Of a stretch of 64,000 bases of DNA, positions 9,927 through 18,204 are shown in pieces. Position numbers and translations under genes: made by a program. The stretch spans positions 248,001 through 312,000 of the forward strand of contig CAISTS010000032.1 in assembly GCA_903888485.1 (NCBI GenBank), written 5' to 3'. Below the pieces are notes generated by a model, which was not told the origin of the DNA, searched no databases, and saw only the letters and a list, made by a program, of their open reading frames with translations. Origin of the DNA: an uncultured bacterium (GTDB lineage: Bacteria; Pseudomonadota; Alphaproteobacteria; Rhodospirillales; Rhodospirillaceae). Position 1 is the first letter of the stretch, and each line of letters opens with the position of its first letter.

Positions 9927-12008
9927 ATGAAACGCACCTTCCTCCTCGCGCTCGCATTGCTCCTCGGATTCTTTGGGGGCCCGTCCACAGCGAAGGCCGA
10001 ACCGGTCTTTCAGACCGAGCAGGTGCGCGCCGAACTGAGTGCGGAAAAAGCCAGCGTCGCCCCCGGTGAAAGCCTTTGGCTCGCGCTCACCTTCCAGATC
10101 AAACCGACGTGGCACACTTACTGGCGCACCCCGGGTGATTCGGGTCAGCCGGTAGATCTCAAATGGACCCTGCCGCCGGGCGTGACCGCCGGTCCCTTGC
10201 AGTATCCCGCGCCCGAGCGCCTGCCCTATGCCGACCTGATGAATTTCGGTTTCTCGAATCAGGTCACCATGCTCACCGAACTCAAGGTGGCGCCGGATGC
10301 GGCGACCGGACCGGTGACGCTGCAAGCTGACGGCTTTTGGCTGGTCTGCGCCGAGGTCTGCATCCCGCAGGACGGCCAGCTCACGCTGCCCATCACCATC
10401 GGTGCCGCACCCGCCTCTGGCATGAGCACGCCCGCGGCGGCCGCCATTGCAGCTGCACGAGATGCGCTGCCGAAGAAAGCGCCCTTCGCGGTCACCATGA
10501 CGCGCAGCGGCAAGACCCTCACCCTGAACGCCGAAGTCGGCGCGGGTAAGAAATTCGCTGAAGTCAGCTTCTTCCCCGACGGCGAAGGCGTCATCGCCAA
10601 CGCCGCGCCGCAGACTCAAACCGTCGATGGCAACACACTTCGCGTGAGCGTTACCACCGGGGCGGCCGCGCCGCCGCCGGCCAACGTCGCGGGCGTTCTG
10701 GTACTGAACGACGGCACGTCGCGCGTGGGCTATGAAGTCGCCTCCGCCGTCACTGTCGCGCCCATGGGCGCATCAAGTACGACCGGTCTTGTGCCGATGC
10801 TGATCGCCATCGTGTTCGCCTTCCTGGGCGGTATCGTCCTCAACGTCATGCCCTGCGTGCTGCCGGTGTTGGTGATGAAAGCCATGAGCTTCATCAGCCG
10901 CGGCACCATCGAAGCCGCGGCGCTGCGCCGCGACGGCCTGGCTTATACCGCCGGCGTGATGGTGACCTTCGGTGTGCTGGTTGGTTCCCTCTTGGCTTTG
11001 CGCGCCGCGGGTGACGCCATCGGCTGGGGCTTCCAGCTCCAGTCGCCGGTCTTCGTCGCCGTGCTGGCCTATGTGATGCTCGCGCTCGGGCTCAATCTTT
11101 CGGGCGTCTTCAATGTCGGCGGCAGCGCCATGGGCGTCGGTCAAAATCTCACCGCCAAAGGCGGGGCGACCGGCTCGTTCTTCACCGGTCTTTTGGCCGT
11201 CGTCGTCGCCACGCCCTGTACAGCGCCCTTCATGGGCACGGCCATCGGTTTTGCGCTGACGCAATCGCCGCTCGAAGCCATTCTGATCTTCGAGGCCCTC
11301 GCCCTGGGCCTTGCGTTCCCCTATCTCGTCATCACCTTTGCCCCCGGCGTTGCGCGCAAATTGCCGCGCCCGGGCGTGTGGATGGACCGCACCAAACAAG
11401 TCCTCGCCTTCCCGCTCTACGGCGCGGCCGCCTGGCTGGTCTGGGTACTGGTCCAGCAACTGGACGCCATCATGCTCGCCAACGCGCTCGCCGGTATCGT
11501 GCTGGTTGGCTTCATGGCTTGGCTGTGGGGACTGGCGCAACAGACCGACGGTAAGGGCCGCAGCGTCGCCCTCGGTGCGGCGGCTCTTGCTCTCGCAGCC
11601 ACCACGTTCCTGACCATCAGCCTCAAGCCCATGGAAGCGCCCGCGGCCGGCGGCGTCGCGGCCAATGCGAACTACGAGCCCTACAGCGAGGCGCGCCTGG
11701 CCGCCCTGCGCGCCGAAGGCCGGCCGGTGTTCGTCAATTTCACTGCGGCCTGGTGCATTACGTGCAAGGTGAATGAGCGCATCGCGCTGTCCAAATCCGA
11801 CGTCGAGGCGGCTTTCAAGAAAAGCAACGTCGCCTATCTGAAAGGCGACTGGACCAACCGCAATGCCGAAATCAGCGCCGCCCTCCAGGCGGTCGGACGC
11901 GACGGCGTACCGCTGTACCTCTACTACGCGCCTAAGGCCGCCGAGCCTGAGATTCTGCCCCAGGTGCTGACGCCGGGCATTCTCATCGGCACCGTCAGCG
12001 GCGGTTGA
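9927..12008 (+). CDS. DsbD/ScsB-like protein-disulfide reductase
   Basis: The family carries electrons from cytosolic thioredoxin across the inner membrane to periplasmic thiol proteins. The 693-residue chain has four visible parts. A signal peptide ends at KAEP near residue 24. A periplasmic N-terminal domain contains a CxxxC pair (WLVCAEVCIP, about residues 140-149). A transmembrane block of about eight helices has cysteines in NVMPCVLPVLVMK and VVATPCTAPFMG. A C-terminal thioredoxin domain carries AAWCITCK. The N-terminal domain resembles the larger ScsB type more than classical DsbD. It stands alone between ispE and tRNA-Gln. The exported peroxiredoxin and the two DsbA-like proteins in the window are possible partners by function, not by linkage. 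Confidence 0.88.
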   Translation: MKRTFLLALALLLGFFGGPSTAKAEPVFQTEQVRAELSAEKASVAPGESLWLALTFQIKPTWHTYWRTPGDSGQPVDLKWTLPPGVTAGPLQYPAPERLPYADLMNFGFSNQVTMLTELKVAPDAATGPVTLQADGFWLVCAEVCIPQDGQLTLPITIGAAPASGMSTPAAAAIAAARDALPKKAPFAVTMTRSGKTLTLNAEVGAGKKFAEVSFFPDGEGVIANAAPQTQTVDGNTLRVSVTTGAAAPPPANVAGVLVLNDGTSRVGYEVASAVTVAPMGASSTTGLVPMLIAIVFAFLGGIVLNVMPCVLPVLVMKAMSFISRGTIEAAALRRDGLAYTAGVMVTFGVLVGSLLALRAAGDAIGWGFQLQSPVFVAVLAYVMLALGLNLSGVFNVGGSAMGVGQNLTAKGGATGSFFTGLLAVVVATPCTAPFMGTAIGFALTQSPLEAILIFEALALGLAFPYLVITFAPGVARKLPRPGVWMDRTKQVLAFPLYGAAAWLVWVLVQQLDAIMLANALAGIVLVGFMAWLWGLAQQTDGKGRSVALGAAALALAATTFLTISLKPMEAPAAGGVAANANYEPYSEARLAALRAEGRPVFVNFTAAWCITCKVNERIALSKSDVEAAFKKSNVAYLKGDWTNRNAEISAALQAVGRDGVPLYLYYAPKAAEPEILPQVLTPGILIGTVSGG

Positions 12009-12088
12009 GGGGTTCCGCCCCCGACTTCGCCGTTGCGGCAAATCCACATTTTCCTTACATTCCGCGCGCTTTCCCTGGAAAGCGATGC

Positions 12089-12162
12089 TGGGGCGTCGCC
12101 AAGCGGTAAGGCAGCGGTTTTTGGTACCGCCATCCTAGGTTCGATTCCTAGCGCCCCAGCCA
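12089..12162 (+). tRNA. tRNA-Gln (anticodon TTG)
   Basis: The 7-bp acceptor stem pairs TGGGGCG at 12089-12095 with CGCCCCA at 12152-12158. The anticodon stem GCGGT/ACCGC holds a 7-nt loop with TTG at its centre, and the T arm contains GGTTCGATTCC. A genomic CCA end is encoded at 12160-12162. The D-arm AAGCGGTAAGGC fits the glutamine type. An 8-bp inverted repeat follows at 12166-12194 without a T run and may be a processing or weak termination signal. Confidence 0.95.
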
Positions 12163-12252
12163 ACTCGCTTTCGTATGCATAGCGCACGAAAGCGGCTGCC
12201 TCCGCGAGCGCGGCGGGGAGGCTAGCGCAATGAATGCCTTCGGAGTCCACCC

Positions 12253-13119
12253 ATGACCGATTATACGCCTCCCAAGATCTGGACGTGGGACAAGGAATCC
12301 GGCGGACGGTTCGCCAGCATCAACCGGCCCATCGCCGGCGCGACGCACGAGAAGGATTTGCCGGTCGGCAAGCATCCCCTGCAGCTCTACTCGCTGGCGA
12401 CGCCGAACGGCGTCAAGGTCACCGTGATGCTCGAGGAATTGCTCGCAGCCGGGCACAAAGACGCCGAGTACGACGCCTGGCTCATCCGCATCATGGACGG
12501 CGATCAATTCAGCAACGGCTTCGTCGCCGTCAACCCCAACTCCAAGATTCCGGCGCTGTTCGACCGCGGCGGCGCCAAACCCGTGCGCGTGTTTGAGTCG
12601 GGCGCGATCCTCGTCTACCTCGCCGAGAAGTTCGGCGCGTTCCTGCCGACCGATCCCGCGCTCCGCGCCGAATGTTTCTCGTGGCTGTTCTGGCAGATGG
12701 GGGCCGCGCCCTATCTCGGCGGCGGCTTCGGCCACTTCTACGCCTATGCGCCGATGAAGAACGAGTACGCCATCAACCGCTTCACCATGGAAGCCAAGCG
12801 CCAGCTCGATGTGCTCGACCGCCGCTTGGCCGATAGCGCCTACATCGCCGGCAATGACTACACCATCGCCGACATCGCGATTTGGCCGTGGTACGGCCAG
12901 CTCGCGCAGGGTCTACTCTATGAATCCGCCGAGTTCCTACAGGTGCAGGAGTACAAGAACGTGCGGCGCTGGGCCGACGCCATCGCCGAGCGGCCCGCGG
13001 TCAAACGCGGCCGCATGGTCAACCGCATGTCGGGCGAGCCCGCACAGCAGTTGCACGAACGCCACGACGCGTCGGACTTCGACACCAAAACCCAGGACAA
13101 GATCGCGGCCAACGCTTAA
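12253..13119 (+). CDS. yghU: Glutathione-dependent disulfide-bond oxidoreductase, YghU type GST
   Basis: The 288-residue product has the extended N-terminus of the Nu-class transferases YghU/YfcG. These bind two glutathione molecules or a glutathione disulfide and show disulfide reductase and peroxidase activity. The active-site stretch LATPNGVKVTVMLEE (about residues 48-62) supplies the Thr/Asn that replace the usual Tyr/Ser/Cys of GSTs. It is followed by NPNSKIPAL and the ESGAIL glutathione-binding turn. The all-helical C-terminal domain contains NDYTIADIAIWPWY. Length and ends match the family. It stands alone after tRNA-Gln, and GGAG lies just before its ATG. A second, unrelated GST is at 17352-18008. 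Confidence 0.93.
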   Translation: MTDYTPPKIWTWDKESGGRFASINRPIAGATHEKDLPVGKHPLQLYSLATPNGVKVTVMLEELLAAGHKDAEYDAWLIRIMDGDQFSNGFVAVNPNSKIPALFDRGGAKPVRVFESGAILVYLAEKFGAFLPTDPALRAECFSWLFWQMGAAPYLGGGFGHFYAYAPMKNEYAINRFTMEAKRQLDVLDRRLADSAYIAGNDYTIADIAIWPWYGQLAQGLLYESAEFLQVQEYKNVRRWADAIAERPAVKRGRMVNRMSGEPAQQLHERHDASDFDTKTQDKIAANA

Positions 13120-13151
13120 CCTCTAATCAGATCTTTAGCCCACGCAGAATC

Positions 13152-14090
13152 ATGGTCAACCTCAACCCCGCCGTCCCCAACAATATCTTCCCGCTCAAGC
13201 GCCACGAATCCATGGGCGACTATGCGCGCGCCTACGGCGACGAGATCGCGCGGCGCTACGAAGACCTCAACATCATTTTTTTTCCCTATTTTCCCATTAC
13301 GCTCGACCTCGAGTTCCTGCGTAGCGTGACGTTCCCGCTCGAGTTCAAGAAGCTCGGCACACGTAATGGCATCGATCGCAGTGCATTCCATCGCGAGGGC
13401 AATACCGTTGCTTTCGATCCCAACCCGGCATTGCTGCATATCTTTCCGCAGAAGCTTCTCGCCGGATACGTGCAGTCGCTGATCATCGACGTCAACTGGC
13501 AGATCCGCGCCGCGCTGCGCACCCTGCTGCCGCGTTACTACTCGCTTGCCGAGGGCAACATCACGTGGCGCCTGACGGAGACGATCAACGAGCCCATGCA
13601 CGCGGACGGCTTTGCCAACGGCAAACCCGCGAAACCGGGTATCAAGGGCGCTTACCATCGCATCAAGCTGTTCATCAACATCGATTCCGAGCCGCGCAAG
13701 TGGTGGACGTCTTACACGTTGCCCGAAAATCTAAAACGCATCCGTGAGCGCTTTCCGCAAGGGCTGCCGGCCGATGTCGATCAGCTGTCCTACCTTCTGC
13801 AATATGAGGGCGTGTTCCGCGACCTGCCGTATCACGAGATCGATATTCCCCCCATGGGGGCGGTCCTGGCCGAGGGCAGTTCGATTGCCCATGCCGTGCG
13901 CTATGGACGCCGGATGATCGCGGCAGAGTTTTTTTGCCACACGGCGGACATGCTTGCGCCGGAAAAGCAGCCGGATATCGCGCTGCCGGGCTGGCTGAAG
14001 GCTGCGGGCATTCCGATCGATCCGGTTCCGAGAACGATAGAACGCCCGGCTGGCGGGGACTTCTACGACGATGGCGCCGCGGCGCCTTGA
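13152..14090 (+). CDS. Putative Fe(II)/2-oxoglutarate oxygenase, Kdo-hydroxylase-like
   Basis: The 312-residue protein has the layout of the Kdo 3-hydroxylase (KdoO) group of non-haem iron dioxygenases, which modify the Kdo sugar of lipopolysaccharide. H150 and D152 in EPMHADGF form the expected HxD pair, RIKLFINIDSEPRKWW (170-185) matches the family's following strand, and H247 in SSIAHAVRYGRR is the likely third iron ligand, with R253 or R254 as a candidate 2-oxoglutarate contact. This assignment rests on motif order recalled by eye and needs a profile search. The gene lies 32 nt after yghU and 30 nt before the ABC ATPase on the same strand. No LPS core genes are adjacent. Confidence 0.5.
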   Translation: MVNLNPAVPNNIFPLKRHESMGDYARAYGDEIARRYEDLNIIFFPYFPITLDLEFLRSVTFPLEFKKLGTRNGIDRSAFHREGNTVAFDPNPALLHIFPQKLLAGYVQSLIIDVNWQIRAALRTLLPRYYSLAEGNITWRLTETINEPMHADGFANGKPAKPGIKGAYHRIKLFINIDSEPRKWWTSYTLPENLKRIRERFPQGLPADVDQLSYLLQYEGVFRDLPYHEIDIPPMGAVLAEGSSIAHAVRYGRRMIAAEFFCHTADMLAPEKQPDIALPGWLKAAGIPIDPVPRTIERPAGGDFYDDGAAAP

Positions 14091-14120
14091 CGCGCGCGGG
14101 TAATCGCCGAAACTGGGCCC

Positions 14121-15794
14121 ATGCCCACACCGATCCCCGCGCCTGTCCTTGCGATCTCCGATCTCGCGCTTACCTTCGTCGGTTTTGACGCGGCTGTCGC
14201 CGCCCTGCGCGGCGTGTCGCTCGAGGTGCATGCGGGCGAGATCGTCGGCCTGGTTGGCGAATCCGGCTCGGGCAAATCGGTCACCGCCATGAGCATCCTT
14301 CGGCTGCTGCCGGAGGCCAAGACGCGCGCCACCGGCAGTATCATGGCGCTGGGATGCGACGTACTGTCAGCGAGCGCAGGCGCGTTGCAGGAGATGCGCG
14401 GCGGCGTGGTCGCCATGATCTTCCAGGAGCCCATGACGGCGCTGAACCCCGTCTTGCGCGCCGGGGAACAGATTACCGACGTTATCGTGCGCCACCGCGC
14501 CATGCCGCGCGCGGAAGCCGAAGCCATCGCGCTGGGCTTGCTCGCCGACTTGCATATCGCCGATCCCGCGCGCGTGATGGCGAGTTATCCGCACGAACTT
14601 TCGGGCGGGATGCGCCAACGCGTCATGATCGCCATGGCCTTTTCGTGCAATCCCAAGCTCATCATCGCCGACGAGCCCACCACGGCGCTCGACGTGACGG
14701 TGCAGGCGCAGATCCTTGCGCTGCTCAAGGAACGCGCCGCGGCAACGGGCGCGGCCGTACTGCTCATCAGCCACGATCTCGCGGTGATCAACCAGCTCAC
14801 GGGCCGGGTGTACGTGATGTACAAGGGCGAGATCGTCGAGCACGGCCTGACGCGCGCTGTGATCGCGCGCCCGCAGCACGCCTATACGCGCGCGCTGCTC
14901 GGCGCGCTGCCCGAAGGCAAGGCGCCCAAAACGCGTCTTGCCACGGTTGCGGCCACGATGCGGGGCGAAACCAGTTTCCCCGACGCGCCGGTGCGCTGCA
15001 AATCTATCGGCACGGGCATCATCCTCAAAGCCGAAGGCGTCACGGTCCGCTATCCCGCCGGCTTTGACATGATCGGGCGAGCACGCGCGTACTTCACCGC
15101 CGTCGACAACGTCTCGCTCACCCTCCATGCTGGCGAGACCTTCAGCCTCGTCGGCGAATCGGGCAGCGGCAAGACCTCCTTCGCGCAGACGCTCGTCGGT
15201 CTCGCGCCTTACACCGGCACCCTCCTCTATAAAGGTGTTCCGCTCGCTGATACGCCGGAAGCGGTGCGCCGTGAAATCCAGATCGTTTTCCAGGACCCGC
15301 AAAGCTCGCTCGATCCGCGCTGGCCGGCCTGGCGAATCGTCACCGAGCCGCTGACCGTTGCGGGCACACCGGGACGAGCAACGTTGCGGGCCGAAGCCGC
15401 CGCGCTCTTTAGCGCTGTGGGTTTGGATACCGCGGCCCTCGATCGTCTGCCGCACGAATTCTCCGGCGGCCAGCGCCAGCGCCTGGCCATCGCGCGCGCC
15501 TTGTCGGTCAGACCGCGCCTCTTGGTGCTGGACGAACCCACGTCCGCCCTCGATGTCTCGGTCCAAGCGCAGATTCTCAATCTGCTTTTGGATCTGCAGG
15601 ACCGGCACGGTCTCAGCTACCTGTTCATCTCGCACAACGTCGCCGTGGTGAGGCACATTTCCGACCGCGTCGCCGTCATGCATCGCGGCCAGGTGGTCGA
15701 ACAAGGACCGGCCCAGGTGGTGTTAGACCACCCCGCCCATCCCTATACGCGCACGCTTATGGACGCCGTGCCGCGTCTGGTCGGGACTCAGTAA
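14121..15794 (+). CDS. Dual-ATPase ABC transporter protein for peptide-type substrates (YejF-like)
   Basis: The 557-residue protein contains two complete ABC ATPase domains. The first has Walker A GESGSGKS at about residues 50-57, signature LSGGMRQRVMIA and Walker B LIIADEPTTALD. The second has GESGSGKT near residue 345, signature FSGGQRQRLAIA and LLVLDEPTSALD. Fusion of the two oligopeptide-transporter ATPases into one chain is typical of YejF, part of the YejABEF microcin C/peptide importer. The permease and binding-protein genes are not adjacent, so its partners must lie elsewhere. A peptide-binding protein is at 37980-39563, but far away. It could also serve another dipeptide or nickel-type importer. 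Confidence 0.9.
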   Translation: MPTPIPAPVLAISDLALTFVGFDAAVAALRGVSLEVHAGEIVGLVGESGSGKSVTAMSILRLLPEAKTRATGSIMALGCDVLSASAGALQEMRGGVVAMIFQEPMTALNPVLRAGEQITDVIVRHRAMPRAEAEAIALGLLADLHIADPARVMASYPHELSGGMRQRVMIAMAFSCNPKLIIADEPTTALDVTVQAQILALLKERAAATGAAVLLISHDLAVINQLTGRVYVMYKGEIVEHGLTRAVIARPQHAYTRALLGALPEGKAPKTRLATVAATMRGETSFPDAPVRCKSIGTGIILKAEGVTVRYPAGFDMIGRARAYFTAVDNVSLTLHAGETFSLVGESGSGKTSFAQTLVGLAPYTGTLLYKGVPLADTPEAVRREIQIVFQDPQSSLDPRWPAWRIVTEPLTVAGTPGRATLRAEAAALFSAVGLDTAALDRLPHEFSGGQRQRLAIARALSVRPRLLVLDEPTSALDVSVQAQILNLLLDLQDRHGLSYLFISHNVAVVRHISDRVAVMHRGQVVEQGPAQVVLDHPAHPYTRTLMDAVPRLVGTQ

Positions 15795-16114
15795 TCCACA
15801 GGTTACACTGCAGCGCAGCACAAAAAGCCTTGTAAACCGGGGGTTCCCGGCCGCGCGCATGCATTTTGTGCCGATAGAATCGCGATTCAATTCAACAGCT
15901 TATGAATCGCTCTTAAGACGATTCATAACGTTGTGCGCGATTTTATCCACAGGCTGCACAGCGCACGAGGTGCAGAATCAGCCGGTAAATTGGGCCTTAG
16001 TTGCACCCCTGCGTTTCCGCCAAAAAGTGCCGCTTGCAAGAAATACCCAAAAAATAGGCCTTAAATGCATTTTCTTTATCACAGACGCTTGCATCTGTTG
16101 GGCGGGTGTGATTC
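15785..16114. promoter_or_regulatory. AT-richer gap with a cluster of GANTC sites and DnaA boxes upstream of the HU gene
   Basis: The 368-bp gap between the ABC gene and the HU gene is visibly AT-richer than its surroundings. GANTC occurs at 15785 (inside the ABC gene end), 15877, 15884, 15904, 15920, 15975 and 16110. The palindrome GAATCGCGATTC spans 15877-15888, and a perfect 10-bp inverted repeat pairs 15900-15909 with 15919-15928. A perfect DnaA box, TTATCCACA, is at 15943-15951, and a one-mismatch box, TAATCCACA, is at 15792-15800. This fits a cell-cycle-controlled promoter or a DnaA-binding site. The usual origin neighbours (dnaA, hemE, parAB) are absent, so an origin is not claimed. 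Confidence 0.5.
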
Positions 16115-16162
16115 TCTCCGCCTCGCAGTTGCTCCTACATTCTTCGAGAAAGGATCGAAAAA

Positions 16163-16465
16163 ATGGCCACAACAGCGGGCACTAAACAAACGGTTGTCAC
16201 CCTCAAGCACCTTGCTGCGGAGCTCGGGGAAAAGCATGAACTGTCCAAGAAGGTCGCGACGGAAGTCCTCACGGACCTCATCGGCCTCATTGCCAAGAAC
16301 CTCAAGAAGGGCAACAAGATGCGCCTGACGGGTCTTGGCATCCTCCAGGTGCGCAAGCGCCCGGCGCGCATGGGCCGCAACCCGGCGACCGGCGAAGCCA
16401 TCAAGATCAAGGCCAGCAAGAAGATCGCCTTCCGCGCTGCCAAGGATCTGAAGGAAGCCGTCTAA
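16163..16465 (+). CDS. HU family DNA-binding protein
   Basis: HU proteins are small basic dimers that bend DNA and organise the nucleoid. The 100-residue product is a normal HU length with a slightly longer N-terminus. The DNA-binding arm is clear: GLGILQVRKRPARMGRNP followed by TGEAIKIKASKK, with the conserved Arg, Gly and Pro positions. The hydrophobic dimer helices precede it. The ATG at 16163 has a GAAAGGA ribosome site a few bases upstream. The gene stands alone, with a long regulatory gap before it and a strong terminator after it. IHF is less likely, because the sequence looks like a generic HU rather than IhfA or IhfB. Confidence 0.93.
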   Translation: MATTAGTKQTVVTLKHLAAELGEKHELSKKVATEVLTDLIGLIAKNLKKGNKMRLTGLGILQVRKRPARMGRNPATGEAIKIKASKKIAFRAAKDLKEAV

Positions 16466-16509
16466 GGTTTCGCGTTGGAGGATCTTGGGTCCTCCGGCTG
16501 CAAGAAATG

Positions 16510-16536
16510 AAAAAGGCCCCTTACGGGGCCTTTTTT
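16510..16536. terminator. Rho-independent terminator after the HU gene (bidirectional)
   Basis: AAAAAGGCCCC and GGGGCCTTTTT form a perfect stem around a TTAC loop, ending in a T run. The A run on the other side gives a T run on the minus strand too, so it can also stop the convergent bdhA transcript. Confidence 0.9.
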
Positions 16537-16559
16537 ATTGTCCGCAGTTTGGGCGGAAT

Positions 16560-17342
16560 TTACTGCATGAACCAGCCATGGCTGACGACCAGCGATTGGC
16601 CGGTCAGCGCGTTGGTTTCGAAGTCGGCGAAGAACAGGGTCGCTGCGGCTACGTCCTCGATGGTGGTGAACTCACCATCGACAGTGCCTTTCAGCATCAC
16701 GTTCTTGATGACCTCCTGCTCGCTGATGCCAAGCGTCTTGGCCTGCTCGGGGATCTGCTTGTCGACCAGCGGCGTGCGCACGAAGCCGGGGCACACTACG
16801 TTGGCGCGCACGCCGTGGGCCGCGCCTTCCTTGGCGATAACTTTGCAGAGGCCGATAAGGCCGTGTTTGGCGGTGACGTAGGGTGCCTTCAGCAGTGACG
16901 CCTCTTTCGAATGCACCGAGCCCATCAGGATGATCGCCCCGCCGCGCTTCTGCTTGTACATCAACCGCAGGGCAGCACGCGTCGTGAGGAACGCGCCGTC
17001 GAGGTGGATGGCCAGCATCTTTTTCCACTGCGCGAAATCAAAATCCTCGATCGGCGCGACGATCTGCACACCGGCGTTAGAGACCAGCACGTCGACGCCG
17101 CCGAAGTGTGCCGCGATCTTGGCCATGCCGGCATCGACTTGCGCTTCGTTGGTGACGTCCATGGCGACGCCCAGGGTCTGCTGGCCACTCGGGTCCAGTT
17201 CCTTGGCGGCCGCTGCCGCGCCGTCCTGATTGAGATCGGCGATGGCGACCTTGGCGCCGGCACGCACGAAGGCCGCGGCAATCCCTTTGCCAATGCCGCT
17301 TGCCGCGCCGGTAACCACAGCGACCTTGTTCTTCACAGTCAT
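16560..17342 (-). CDS. bdhA: D-3-hydroxybutyrate dehydrogenase
   Basis: This short-chain dehydrogenase oxidises D-3-hydroxybutyrate to acetoacetate with NAD+, a step in the use of stored polyhydroxybutyrate. The 260-residue protein has the Rossmann motif VTGAASGIGKG (about residues 10-20), NAG near residue 90, a catalytic Ser in the GSVHSKEAS segment, and the YVTAK active-site pair at about 154-158. The C-terminal SHGWFMQ ending is characteristic of this enzyme. The start lies 9 nt past the GST stop on the same strand, so the two are probably co-transcribed. The PHB depolymerase gene phaZ is divergent 860 bp away and supplies the substrate. Confidence 0.92.
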   Translation of the reverse strand: MTVKNKVAVVTGAASGIGKGIAAAFVRAGAKVAIADLNQDGAAAAAKELDPSGQQTLGVAMDVTNEAQVDAGMAKIAAHFGGVDVLVSNAGVQIVAPIEDFDFAQWKKMLAIHLDGAFLTTRAALRLMYKQKRGGAIILMGSVHSKEASLLKAPYVTAKHGLIGLCKVIAKEGAAHGVRANVVCPGFVRTPLVDKQIPEQAKTLGISEQEVIKNVMLKGTVDGEFTTIEDVAAATLFFADFETNALTGQSLVVSHGWFMQ

Positions 17343-17351
17343 TTCATCCCC

Positions 17352-18008
17352 CTAGAATTCGGCGTCGACTTCCTCGAGCGCATCGGGCTCTCCTTCGGAC
17401 GCCGCCACCCATTCGGCCATGGCCGGCCAACTCATGATCTTTTTACAGTAAGCTTTGCTAACGTCGTCGATCGTGACGTCGTAGGTATGAAAGCGCGTGC
17501 ACACCGGCGCGTACATGGCGTCCGCCATGGTGCGCTCAGGGCCGAAAAGATAGGGCCCGCCGTAGCGGTCGATGCAGTCCTGCCAGATCGCCAGCACACG
17601 GGCGATGTCCGGTTTGGCGCCAGCCCAGGTCTTGAAGCCAGGGTAGTGCGCTTTCAGGTTCATCGGCAGGGCTGATCGCAGGTTGTAGAATCCGGAATGC
17701 ATCTCGCCGCAAATCGAGCGGCAATGGGCGCGCAGGATGCGGTCGGCGGGCAAAAGTCCGGCTTTGGGTTTCAGCTCGGCGAGATACTCGGCGATTGAAA
17801 GCGTGTCCCAGATGCGCGCGCCGTCGTGTTCCAGCCTGGGCACGAGCACCGAGGGCGACAGCAGGAGCAGCTCGGCGCGGTTCGTCGGATCGTCGATGGA
17901 GACGGTTTTGACGTCGAAATCCAGGCCGGCCATTTTGCATAGCAGCCAGGCGCGCAGGGACCAGGAGGAGTAATTCCGGCTCGAAATCGTCAGCGTGGCG
18001 CCGGCCAT
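17352..18008 (-). CDS. Glutathione S-transferase family protein
   Basis: The 218-residue product has the thioredoxin-like N-terminal domain of GSTs, starting LTISSRNYSSWSLRAWLLCKMAGL, with the conserved Ser/Arg cluster before the first helix. A helical C-terminal domain follows. The SPSVLVPRLEHDG and TLSIAEYLAE segments mark the glutathione-binding region. The ATG at 18008 follows a GGAAGGGGGG ribosome site, and an upstream in-frame start would add an unconserved Arg-rich arm. The substrate is unknown. It precedes bdhA by 9 nt and is divergent from phaZ, sharing a 196-bp upstream region with it. Confidence 0.88.
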   Translation of the reverse strand: MAGATLTISSRNYSSWSLRAWLLCKMAGLDFDVKTVSIDDPTNRAELLLLSPSVLVPRLEHDGARIWDTLSIAEYLAELKPKAGLLPADRILRAHCRSICGEMHSGFYNLRSALPMNLKAHYPGFKTWAGAKPDIARVLAIWQDCIDRYGGPYLFGPERTMADAMYAPVCTRFHTYDVTIDDVSKAYCKKIMSWPAMAEWVAASEGEPDALEEVDAEF

Positions 18009-18204
18009 GGCCGAACCCCCCTTCCGTCGCCTATGTGACACGGGGGCACCATTCAACCGCCGGTGCCGCCTGTGGAAAACGATCATCTCGCAATGCAGCA
18101 TAAATTGCACTAGGCTTTGTAGCGTACAGATCCGGAATTGGGGGGAAGGCCGTTCCGGGCCGGTGCGGGACCGCATGTGGTCGTCCGTTTTATTTGGGGC
18201 CTGA

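Noticed and set aside
15785-16162. Chromosome replication origin
   Set aside because: DnaA boxes and GANTC sites are suggestive, but only one box is perfect and none of the usual origin neighbours are present.
15859-16185. 108-residue frame over the HU upstream gap
   Set aside because: No ribosome site or protein-like pattern, it runs into the HU gene, and the region is filled with binding-site motifs.
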